From Thozetella sp. PMI_491 (Eukaryota; Ascomycota; Sordariomycetes; Chaetosphaeriales; Chaetosphaeriaceae), in the NCBI GenBank assembly GCA_021432635.1, contig MU270065.1:372001-436000 (forward strand): DNA of 64,000 nucleotides. Reading direction: 5' to 3'. Of this stretch, positions 1-9,975 are shown one piece after another. The notes beneath the pieces are model-generated. The model saw only the letters and a list, made by a program, of their open reading frames with translations. It was not told the DNA's origin and did no database searches. A program made the translations under genes and the position numbers. Position 1 is the first letter of the stretch. Every line of letters begins with the position of its first letter.

Positions 1-530
1 TGGCGTCCTTCCCGCGAGGGGTGGGGGATGCCCGCTCGAAAAGGAAACCAGATGCCCCTGAGAGCCAACAGGAGCTGGTGCAATCCGAATACGACAGCCA
101 ATCAGCGCCCGCACGATTGCACTTATACGTCGGAGAATACCAATTGGAGGCAATGGCAAGGGACTTAGTATTCCTTCGCAGCGAAGGTAGGGAGAAGCCG
201 CTTAGGACTCCACCTCAAACTTACACATGACCACACATGTCAACTGGCACCGTAGGGATGCTTAGGTACAACATTTCGTGCATGCCGGCCGACTAACCGG
301 CTCACTCAGCACAGCCACCATGCTTCGCCAGAAGAAGACAGACGAAAGGAGCAAGCCAGTAGATTATTTCATTTGTAAATGCTAGTGCGGAGCAAGGTGA
401 AAGAGTAATGGCCTGGATGGCCTGGATGACCTTGGCATGCAACTACCATCGCTGCTAGTTTACGGCTCTCGAGCAGTCGACAGAGAGAGCGCCCGGGTGA
501 GTCTGCTTACCCGTAGTGCCTTGATGCCGA
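1..530. other. Left-edge intergenic, no gene seen
   Basis: Only short ORFs without recognisable protein character are present. The stretch from about 350 to 530 is probably the 3' untranslated region of the esterase gene that ends at 531. A short direct repeat, GGCCTGGAT, occurs twice near 410-427. Confidence 0.4.
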
Positions 531-2187
531 CTAGCAGGAGCCGTCAAACTCGTGCCCAAGCACAAAGCTAGCGGCGGTCTCGTTGTTGTAGCCGAGCTGC
601 ACCAAGCTCTCCGTCTCAGGGTCGTACCGGGGCCACCCATAGTCCTCCAGCCCATTCACCGGATCCCTCGCGAATGCCGCGTAGGCCGCCCGCATGTATT
701 CCGATAGCGCCGTCTCCCCCGGGGTAGCATCCACGCCGGAGAGCTGGCTATTTCCCATCAACACCAGGTTCTGCGCCCCGTGCCAGGCGCCGCTGTAAGG
801 GCTCCAGCACAGTTCCGTATTTGGGTACGCTCCGAAGAAGCGGTATCGCCACGTAGGCAGAGCCGCCGTGAGGCTACGGTTGGCGCGAAGCCCCACGGGG
901 CAGGTGAAGTAGCTCTGGGTCACAGCGGTCCACAAGGCCGGCGGGTAGGTCTGCCCCTTGAGCGCGGCATTGACCTCGAACAAGCTCGACTCGGCATCGT
1001 TGCTCCCGATGAGCAGGGGCAGCTGCGCAGGAGTGCGGGTGCTGTAGTCCGCAAACACGAGCACGTCGTCCGCTACGGGTCCGAAGGATGACAAGATCGA
1101 GGCAATACCCTGGCTCGGCGGGATAGCCTGAAGCAGCTCCTCCGTGGTCTTGGTCCGCATACAGGCCAGCACGGAGTCGTAAGCGGTAGTATTGTCCCCG
1201 CAGCCCAGCGTCTCACTGACGTTGAACCAGCGCTCTCCGGCTACCCCGGGCGTGAGAGAGCCAAACGAAGTAGACGTGCCCGAGGCGGGTGCAAAGCCCT
1301 TGACGATGGGGTCATCGGGGTACGCGTACGCGTGGTAGTCGACGCTCGCTCCGCCTGCCGACGATCCCGTCAAGACAATGCGGGAGGTGTCGCCGCCGAA
1401 CGCTGCGATGTTCTCACGGACCCACTCGATAGCAAGGCGCTGGTCCATGATGCCGAGGTTGTAGGGCACAGCCTCTGGGTCTGGATGGCCGGGGAAGCCA
1501 AAGATGTGTAGGCGGTAGCTGAGAGGAGTCAGCCGGCTGAGAACGGGTGGTACGAATGGGCGCATACTTGAAGCTAACAAATACGACATCCTGGTCATTG
1601 GCAAAGTGCGCACCAGTCTCGAACGGCTGGGCTGTTGACCCGCTGTTGAAACCGCCGCCGTGGATGAAAACAACCACGGCCTTCTTGCGCTCGCCCACTT
1701 GCGGCTTTGTCCAGACGCAGACCGACAAGCAGTCTTCAGAGAAGCTGTCATTGGCGCCGTTCTGTATCTGGAGAATGTTTACACCCTGGGTCGTCACGTT
1801 GGCAAAAGCAATTGCTGTCGCATTGAGGTCTCGGCCACTTCCAGGTAGTTTCGGACAGGTGTTTCCCTGGAGCGAGCACGTTAGCAAAACGGAGCCGCCC
1901 TTGCCGGGATTTCTCGAGGCAAGGAGAAAACTTACAAAGCTCGAGGCGTTGATGACGGCCGTGCCGGCATAAGCCTTGGGCGCCGCCCAGCGGAGGTCCC
2001 CGATGGGAGGGTAGGCGAACGGGATGCCCAAGTACTCGGACACGGCCGGAGCATCTTGGGAGGCATGACCGCAGACAGGTCCGCTTGTGGTGTTGACCAC
2101 CTGGCCGACAGCCCAGTTACCTTGGGCGCTGGCCGTGGGCAGCAAGGTAGAGGCAAGAACTAGAAGACTGCGTAGAGACAACGACAT
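531..2187 (-). CDS. Secreted type-B carboxylesterase/lipase (alpha/beta hydrolase)
   Basis: This gene encodes a predicted extracellular esterase of the carboxylesterase type B/cholinesterase/lipase family, about 512 aa. Three exons are inferred: 2187-1936, 1866-1568 and 1518-531, with introns of 69 and 49 nt. All three join in frame. Residues 1-21 look like a signal peptide ending in TASAQ. The oxyanion-hole motif FIHGGGF is in exon 2. The second splice restores the family's NYR motif at about residues 184-186. The nucleophile elbow GSSAGG puts the catalytic serine at about residue 237. Several Cys pairs and N-glycosylation sites fit secretion. The true substrate (lipid, feruloyl or other ester) cannot be read from the sequence. 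Confidence 0.88.
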
Positions 2188-2588
2188 GGTGACAGAAACG
2201 GCTGAGGGGGAAGGTGCTGATGCAGAGAACAGAAGTGCAATCTGAGAGGGCGACCACCGGGCGGCTTTAAGTAGCCATCTCTACGACCGCCGTCGTGCCT
2301 TGAGAACCTAGCCAGACTATATCGAGACCTCCTGGCCATGATAGTGAACCCGCTCGGAGGCGAAGCGAAGTTCCACCAGGTGCTTGGCCGTCGATGCGTT
2401 GCAGGGTGAGCCGCAGGGGCAAACTGACGTTGAAGAGGCAACCTCATCTCCCGTAGAGTGATGAGTTAGAGATTAATCTATGTGCCATAGCTTAGAGCAT
2501 GGCGATGGCCCTGCCTTCGCCCGTTTCTGCCCTACTGGGAGAGGATGTTTCCCCCCTAGTCGGACCATACTAGGTGGGTAATAGGTAC

Positions 2589-2800
2589 GACACAGCCCCT
2601 GCTTGTTTGTTAGCTTGGTACAAGACAGAGGCCAGCCGGATGTGGGAGCTTGAAAGCCAGCAAACGGCTCGTTGCTGGCCCTGCAAGCTCTGTGTATCTC
2701 TTCGTATGGCCTATAAGCAATGGTACATAAATGTGAGGCAGTGGCTTTGCAATTTCACGCGCTAACAAACAAACAAACAAACAAACAGTGGCTGTATTGT
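2589..2800. repeat. MITE-like inverted-repeat element, copy A
   Basis: The core, 2605-2770, is bounded by perfect 10-bp inverted termini, GTTTGTTAGC and GCTAACAAAC. The interior shares long stretches with the element at 29896-30138, including TTGAAAGCCAG, the CTCTGTATCT region and GAGGCAGTGGCTT. Similarity continues a little outside the core: CAGCCCCTG on the left and GCTGTATTG on the right. No coding capacity is visible. An AAAC microsatellite follows the right terminus. Non-autonomous DNA transposon is the best explanation, but no target-site duplication is clear. Confidence 0.6.
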
Positions 2801-3182
2801 ACATGCAGTATTTATGGCGGCGCTGTGAGGCAGACCGCCCCATAGATAGCAAGGCAAGGTAAGGTACCTTGGTTATCCCGGGATCGCTTTCGCGTTGGCA
2901 GATACGAGAGCGGGGTACGAGAGCGAGTCGGTAGGCCTGGGCAAACGGGCAAGCCAAGATGGGCCATTTGCATGGGGCGACTGCTCTCTGGGGCCGCGAT
3001 ATCCTCCCCAATGCAACGCAGATGCGGGCGTGACGCCTGCCTGTGCGGACGGCTGGTTATCCGGATCGAGCGATGCGGCTCGCGCGTGCCTTGGCAGGGC
3101 CATCGCGCCTGCCTCGAGCCTTAATCGAACCTCCATCCAACCACAATCACATACAATCCACTCCTACCTACTACGTATAGAG

Positions 3183-3366
3183 TTGGTAGCTTGGCACACG
3201 ATAGAAGCCAGCCAGTTTTGAGACGTGCGGGCTCGTTCTTGGCCCTTTTCTTTGGATGTTGGCCCTCTTGGCTCGTTTTTGGCTCTTTTGGCTCTCGACC
3301 AGCCTTTTTTTTTTTTTTAGCTCGCCGCTGGGTCGTCTGTTGGCTCTTTAATTCACATGCTAACAA
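3183..3366. repeat. Degenerate copy C of the inverted-repeat element
   Basis: The left end reads TTGGTAGCTTGG and the right end AATTCACATGCTAACAAG. Both match the ends of copies A and B with one mismatch in the 8-bp terminus. The interior is diverged, with repeated TTGGCTC units and a T run. Its spacing (184 bp) is close to that of copy B (186 bp). Confidence 0.4.
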
Positions 3367-3679
3367 GCAAGCCAGACGCATCGAGTAACGGCTTGGAAGA
3401 GCAAGAAAAGTATATTATCTCTCAGCGAGTGTAGTAGGCTTTTTCTACTGCATGCAAATGCGAGCCTCTTTGGCATGCGTATAACGATAGTCTCCTGCTA
3501 TGTGGTATCATGTCCCCTCTTATGCACCGTTCTCCCCTGTTTACTCCGGCCGGTAAAACGCCATTCCAAATGCTGACTTTTCGACCCCCGAGCTCGGGTC
3601 TGTGTTATTTTTCCCCCCTTTCTTCCTCTTTCCCCTTTCTTTGGTCCTGCTGTCAAATCCGTCGCTCGATCCGCGGGTT

Positions 3680-5542
3680 TCACGAGATGCCCATCCAGCT
3701 ATACCCTCCGTCGATATTGACCCAGTTGCCCTGCTCGACGGCATCCTCCCATCCCATCATGACGGCGAGGAGGCGGCATCCCATTGAGCTGACGGTGCAG
3801 ATCACGACGTCGCTCGAGTCGGCCAGGACCGAGAGGTCCATCATGTAGGCACGCCCGACCAGGCTTCGCAACCGGATGGTCTCGGACGAAGGAGCGGCCA
3901 TTGTACCCGGCGCCTTGGCGTTCGCCGAGTTCATGCCCGACACGCCTAAGTTCCAGAACATGGCCGAGAAGAAGCCGCCTTCCCAGCCAAAGGTCTCGTC
4001 CACGAACTTCTTCATGACGCCTCGGTCCTGGTTGGCGGATTGGATGGCTTGCTTGCTCGCGAGCTTGATGCGCTCCTGAGCTAGGTTTGTGTGCATGCTT
4101 GCGATCTCACCTGACTCGTACACGGTTGGGTCGTCCGAGGCGAGGACGAGGAACGAATGCTCTTTGGCTGCGACGTCTTCGCCCCCCCGGGGGCCAGTGT
4201 GGTTGAATCGATCCTCGAGGATGTCCCGCGCAGCGTCGGTGTACAGGTCTAGCGGTATGTACGAGTTCTGATATTGATACTCGAAGGGGTGCCTGTCGCC
4301 CCGCCGCACGTGGAGCCCAATGGCGATGCCATTCTGCTTGCCTCTTGTCTTGGGCACCATCCTTTTGGCCGCCAGTTCCCGGACCCGATGCTCAACATAC
4401 AATGCGTCGCCCTTGTTGATCTTGAAAAGGGCGTCATGACCCTCGCGGGCAAGAGCGAACAGAGCCTTGCGCAAAGAGTCATCTGACTCCCCCGAGCCCT
4501 CCATGTCGGCCTCGAGGCCGCCGAGGAGCTCCGAGAAGGTGGCCGACGAAGCCATCAAGTGGCGAGCCTGTCGTGGGCACGGGAGCATCTCATGGCGAGG
4601 CGGAGGACGGCATTCCGGGATGGGGGGCGGCAGGAAGATATCAGTGTACTTGCCGTACGCCCAGCGAGTATCGTCGATGAAGAAAGCGCGGCCTTCCTTC
4701 TGTGCCAAGCCGTATGCTGTCCATAGCGTCAGGAGGGAATGGCCCATTCCCGCATCCTGCGACTCCAGCACGAAGGTCATGCTCCGCTGGCACACCGGCA
4801 CTTCCACTAGGCCATCTTTGCTTTCCCCGATCACGTCGCCGCCTTGCGCCTGCTTGCCCAATACCTTCTCCCTTCCCGCCCGTCCTGGCAGGTACCCAGC
4901 CGCCTCTGCCTCCTGGACGTCCACAAAAGAGCTGTCGGGAGATGCCGAACCGAAGCTCAGATAATTCTGGGGCAAGCCATGGCTGTGCGACCTCAAGGCC
5001 TGGACCCGATCGGAGACCTCGCGGCACTTGGCGCAGACATCTGCGTACTGGGCCGGCGAGAGGGGGAAATCATAGTTGGACGGGATCGATACCGTCCATT
5101 TCGCCCTGCCTCTCTTGTCTGTGACGACCACCGGGGTCGGGAAATCCGGCAGGCGGTCCTGGCCAACCATCTCATAGCCGTCCTGGGAACCCGAAGTCCA
5201 GCTTGATGAAGAGAGGTTGGGGGCATGTTGGATGATCAAGGAGACCACCTGAAATATGAGAAACGAGCCTAGAGCCCAGATGACGAGTCGTATGACACGG
5301 GTTGGGCGTATGAAACCTTGGATGCCCTTCTTGGGTTTCTTGAGAGGGGGCGACAAGGAAGGGAGGCCCGGGGAGGGCGGCGGCGAGGCGAATACTAAAT
5401 GGTTGAAGTTAAAGCGAGATGATGTCGACGACAAAGGTGCGTCATGCTTGTTGTACGATGTTGCTCTCCTCAGGTTGATCCTGGGCGGAGAGACAATCAT
5501 CTTGGTATGTGATGTCCTGGTGAGATCAAGTGTGGGCGGCAT
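3680..5542 (-). CDS. Type II membrane glycosyltransferase, fucosyltransferase (GT23)-like
   Basis: A single-exon gene for 620 aa. A cytosolic N-terminal tail of about 80 residues rich in S, P and K precedes one hydrophobic segment around residues 84-107 (VIRLVIWALGSFLIF), so the catalytic part should lie in the Golgi or ER lumen. The C-terminal half carries LHVRRGD, the nucleotide-sugar-binding signature of alpha-1,6-fucosyltransferases (FUT8/NodZ). It also has a late VICTVSSMGCRLLAVMMGW segment resembling the third conserved motif of that superfamily, and SFLVLASDD. The family call rests on these motifs only; donor and acceptor are unknown. The start is the first ATG and agrees with the membrane topology. 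Confidence 0.7.
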   Translation of the reverse strand: MPPTLDLTRTSHTKMIVSPPRINLRRATSYNKHDAPLSSTSSRFNFNHLVFASPPPSPGLPSLSPPLKKPKKGIQGFIRPTRVIRLVIWALGSFLIFQVVSLIIQHAPNLSSSSWTSGSQDGYEMVGQDRLPDFPTPVVVTDKRGRAKWTVSIPSNYDFPLSPAQYADVCAKCREVSDRVQALRSHSHGLPQNYLSFGSASPDSSFVDVQEAEAAGYLPGRAGREKVLGKQAQGGDVIGESKDGLVEVPVCQRSMTFVLESQDAGMGHSLLTLWTAYGLAQKEGRAFFIDDTRWAYGKYTDIFLPPPIPECRPPPRHEMLPCPRQARHLMASSATFSELLGGLEADMEGSGESDDSLRKALFALAREGHDALFKINKGDALYVEHRVRELAAKRMVPKTRGKQNGIAIGLHVRRGDRHPFEYQYQNSYIPLDLYTDAARDILEDRFNHTGPRGGEDVAAKEHSFLVLASDDPTVYESGEIASMHTNLAQERIKLASKQAIQSANQDRGVMKKFVDETFGWEGGFFSAMFWNLGVSGMNSANAKAPGTMAAPSSETIRLRSLVGRAYMMDLSVLADSSDVVICTVSSMGCRLLAVMMGWEDAVEQGNWVNIDGGYSWMGIS

Positions 5543-6939
5543 GATGAATGTGGTTAGGTAGGTATAGTACGATGCGAAAGAGTGACGGCGAAGTAGAAGG
5601 TCACAGCCGCGTGGGCGCCACTCAGTCCAAGCTCTCTAAGAGGACCGAGGAGGCTTGTCCCTCGTCTGAAGGGACCCAGGCTCGCTTTGAGGTAGCAAAG
5701 AAGACGACGAGAAGCTCCCCTTGAACCACGACAGCCAAGTCATGTGCTGCGCAGGCCAAACAAGAAGAGACGAGAAGGGAAAGGGGGTAGAGGATAAGAG
5801 AAGGATCCAGTAAGATGATAAGCTGGTCGACGCAGTCGAAGAGAGAAGAAAAGGTCTCGGGCGGGGGGGTTGGACGGCTGGTTGGTTGGTTGGTTAGGTG
5901 TGTCTCAGCGGGTTGAGCTGGTTGGCATGGCGGAGCCAAACTTGTGCCTGCGAATCCCAATCTCTATGCGGGTGCTTAGGTGACTTGGGCAACTCAGATC
6001 TTCCCCAGGTTGGAGAGGATCAACGTCATTTAGTCAGACACCAGGTGTCAGGCGTCCCCGTCTCACCGAATTAGTGCGAATATCGATAGGCAGAGAGCGA
6101 GAGAGAGAGAGAAAAGGAGGGGCTCTCAGGCTCGGGGGCCGTCCAGCGCTTTTGGCAATGGGTGGTGGTGGGGAAAGGGATTTCGTTTGAATGCGGTTCT
6201 CGAATATCCTATCCCGTTGGAGGGTACCGAGTCTCGCTGTTGGCGAATGCGGCTTCCTGTCGATCCCGCACAAGGGCGTGCTGCAAGCAAGGGCCTGCAG
6301 ACTAGGTGCACTTCGCGGGTTCTGCTTCCCTGTGCTGCCGTAGGGCGGTTCCAAGACACTCGCACGACCGAACGCTGTGGTGCCTCGTCGGTCGGGGAGG
6401 ATCTCGTGGAAGGTGTTTGACGCACACAAGTAAAGCGGAAGCTGTACGACTCGACGAAGGCGGCCGGGGGGAGGGCCGTCTGGGGAGATCTGGGGGAGGG
6501 CCGAGAGAGGGGAAGCTCGGTGAAGAAAGGGACAGGAAACCGGCACTTTTCAAGGGATCGCCAGGGACAAGAAGGAATAAGAGAAAAGGGACAAGAGAAA
6601 GTGAGGCGATTCGGCGTCGGAAGCCGGAAAGCGGGTTGCTGAGGCAGGAAATCAGAAGCAGAAACAGAGGCAGATGTCTAAGAAACGCAAAGGCAGAGCG
6701 CATGAAAGATCCGAGGCGCGACGCAAATCAGAACCACGGCCAGCTCGATCGCTCAGCGCATGGTCCACGCATGCACATGACGATGGACGCGGCGGGCACA
6801 TTGGATTTAGGAACGGCGAGGCGGCCCAGGAGGCGACGAGACGAGGAGGAACCTGGCGACGAGCTAGTCTCGGCCCCATCCCATCGTAGGCCGAAAGGGA
6901 GTCTCGCTGGTGATGGCGCTGGGCCGCCCCTGGAAGCTA

Positions 6940-6963
6940 GGGGGGGGGGGGGGGGGGGGGGGG
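6940..6963 (+). repeat. 24-base G homopolymer
   Basis: An uninterrupted run of G in a G-rich context. It could form G-quadruplex structures on the plus strand. Confidence 0.95.
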
Positions 6964-9407
6964 AGGCCTTTCGCGCGCCAATGGATCGGGGGCTGCCTGT
7001 CTATCCCCATGGGCCCCTGGTGGGAAGATCTAGCTAATGCTACGTACGAAGGTACGTGGATGGGGAAGCGAAAAGGGGCAAAGCTATCTACCTGCTGCGT
7101 TGGTGAGGAACCGAGCCCTGTCCTCTGGTTCGGTTTATTAATATGCTCGACCGACGTCAGGCGAGGGGTCCAAAATAGACGACCCGGATGCTATCTCGTC
7201 TGGTTTTATTCTCTCTTTCTCTCTGTTTTGTTTCTTCTCTGTCATCGCTGTCGTGCCGAGCTATCTCTCGAGCCCAAGACTCAACTCCAGACGACTAGAA
7301 GGAGAAACAGGGCGTGTTCGGAAACGGCTGGCGTGGCCTTGCTCGCTGACAGATTTGGGCTGAGGTGTTGGCGAAAAGTGTTAGGGTGAGACGAAGCTGG
7401 CGGCAGCCACGGCGAGTCAAGGAAGACGCTTACAGGGGTAGGAGAGGGGGATGAGAGGTTCGATTGTGATCTCCTTCCTCCCTGTCAATTCTGGTCAACT
7501 CTGAAACGCGCTAGCTCTGGACACCTGGGCGAATTAAAAGCTTGTGTAAGAGCCACCCCGCCTTTTTTCCGCGGCCCAGGCCAGGGGTCCAGGCATGCCT
7601 GGGTACGGCCGAGCCACGACCGCGCAAACTGCTTAGTGGCTGTCTCCCACAGCACGGGATCTGACGGCATCGGTATCACACACCGGCCGCACCCACCGCT
7701 AAGAAAGAAGCAAACGGCGGGGTGATCGGTGCGAGCTCTGGCGAGAGCCACAGGGAAAGCGCCTCCCAGCCGCAGCGGCATCCACTTTCCAGCTACGCGG
7801 CCGAGCGTTGTTGCCACTGTAGCTCCTGTACTGCAGCAGTACCTTCGGCTCGCGGGAGGCGAATGCCCCTCCAATCGGTACTAATCTCGTCTCGCGTGGT
7901 CATGCTCACCCACGCGGATGCTGACCTCTAGGCTCTTGCCTTTCTGGCCAGCCGTTGGAGCGCCGGCGTCCTCTTAGCCCACATCAGGCAAAAAAAAAAA
8001 AAAGAGAGAGAGGGCTGCAGTGCAACGCTCATATGTGCCCACGTCTCTCTACCGCTTCCTGAGGAGACACATCCTCGCCAGTCCTGACCAGTCCTCGCCA
8101 GTTAGACCGCCGGCCACCCCCTTGCATCGGTCCTTCCGCCGCTCTTGTTGAAGAGAGGAAGGACGGCACAAGAACCCGGCCGGGCGGCGACAGGGCTTGG
8201 CATCCAATCGTCTCAGGACGAGGGTGAGGGGGAGATGCTGACGAACTGCGCGTTCTCTCCATCTTTCCATGTGAGAATAGAACTCTACTCCTCTGTCCAC
8301 GCGGCCAGACATCCAACAAAGTGGCATGCAGGTGATGGGATCCTGGCCCGGCCTTGCAGTCCATATTTTTTTATAGTGCGGGGCGCTCAGAACCTCAGCA
8401 CCCTTGGCAGGACCTTGGGCTGCCACTGGTGTGATATATGGCTTGCTCTTGGCTTGTCTGAACTCTCGCTCGGAGCTCTTCTCGATGGATGCACGTGTCT
8501 TCCACGGTCAGACTAGCAGTCAGCTGTCGGGAGGTTAGGTCAAGAGCAGGCAGCGAAAAACCCGGTTGTGCGATCGAGGCAGCCGTGGCCCAGGACGGCT
8601 GGGTTATTGCCATTATTCCTTTTTTTTTTTCTTTCCTCCGAATGCCTGGTGTTTGCACCGACATCTAAAAAGGCCCGCGTCTCCGTATATTGACACGGCA
8701 GGGCGGCACGGGTGTGGGTTCCAGAACGAGCAAGTAAACGAAAATAGAAGCTTCTCTCCTTCTGATGCAGGCCCTACCCGGCCCTTTATTTACGTCCCAC
8801 TATCTATATATCATCACTAGAATAGATGAGAACAGCAATAGGACAGCGCTGGGGACGAGAAGCAGCAGAAAGAGGCTCTCTGCATCCTGTGCTGCTGTCG
8901 CCACCGCGTGCTACTCTGTGCCTCCAAGTGCTCGTCCGTCCTGCGCCCGTTTGCGATAGAGTAGCCGACACACACTTGCTGACCTGGCTCAACCCCAGCT
9001 CGGCCATTCGCACAATGATGGGGCGACGACGGTCGGCTTGGCAGCCCCCGCGTGGTGGTGTGCTCAGCAGCGCAAAGGTGGTCCCCTCCTTGGTCTCGTC
9101 CACTCGGGAGGACATCTCAGCAACGCGTTGCGAACAAGGCCACCCTTATTTGCTACAACCTGTGCCCTCCCGTCTGGTCCCTTCCGGCTTTGCCTTGCGA
9201 GGTATAGCACGTTTGCATGACTGTCAGTCCCGGGGGTCACAGGAAACAGAGCGCGAGCGTGGCACTGGCCAACCTCTGACCTCGCCGCAGAACCCTCTCC
9301 CTCTCCCCTCGGCTGGCTGCCCGCCAGCCCGTCACTATTAGATTTGTCAAGGCTCAGGAGGATGGTTGCATGAAGCACTAGTTTGTTGCCGCCATTCCTT
9401 CTCTCAC

Positions 9408-9433
9408 GCACACACACACACACACACACACAC
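9408..9433 (+). repeat. (CA)n microsatellite
   Basis: About twelve CA dinucleotides in a row in intergenic DNA downstream of the kinesin gene. Confidence 0.95.
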
Positions 9434-9975
9434 GCTTATAGACACGGAGCCTGGCTACTTGGTTCAGTTTAAAAAGAGGTATCATTCCGTCCGTAGCAAT
9501 ACAACTCGCGAGGCGGTCCCCGACCTGCCTGCAAGTCCTGGCGTTGACATCGCCAACTCTTCCTCTTCTTCCTCAGATGCTATTCTGCAAGTCAAAGGCA
9601 AATGCCGATTAAAATTCCAATGCTCGAATCTCGACCGAGCTATGCCTCGAGGGCTGCTTTTGCGACACGCCCTGGCTTTCCTTCCACCTTCGTCGGTTCA
9701 TGCCAACTCATTCCTGCCATGCGTCTTTTACATCCTCCGTGGCCCTTAATGTACAGATATTCCCCCCCCGTCCGGTCCTGAGACCGAGTCCACCATGTCT
9801 GATCAAGATCGCAGAGGGCGAAAGTAATAATATCCCGGGTATAAGACAAGTCGACCAGAAGAAACAACAAAAAAGCGAAAAAAGACGAGCGCCTCGGCCC
9901 CAGCAAACTCCTTTGGCTGGGCTCCGTCCGGAGCCCGGCCATGAAATCATCGCGATTAGCGAATGTTAATTAATA

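Larger units (their letters stand above)
2188..3679. other. Intergenic with repeat copies
   Basis: This stretch is the promoter side of the esterase gene and the 3' side of the glycosyltransferase gene. No coding frame with protein character was found. It contains two inverted-repeat elements (listed separately), an AAAC microsatellite near 2764-2786 and a run of about 15 T near 3307-3320. Confidence 0.5.
5543..9975. other. 4.4-kb intergenic region without a supportable gene
   Basis: The ORFs here, including a 243-codon one at 6306-7037 on the plus strand, are low-complexity, rich in R/G/P, and have no recognisable domain or signal peptide. The region lies between the 5' end of the glycosyltransferase gene and the 3' end of the kinesin gene. 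Visible structure: a purine-rich block (6080-6720), a 24-base G run (6940-6963), an A tract (7990-8003) and a CA microsatellite (9408-9433). It may hold a long 5' leader or non-coding RNA, which the sequence cannot decide. Confidence 0.5.

Noticed and set aside
6306-7037. 243-codon plus-strand ORF
   Set aside because: Arg/Gly-rich low-complexity text running through the G homopolymer, with no domain, signal peptide or splice pattern.
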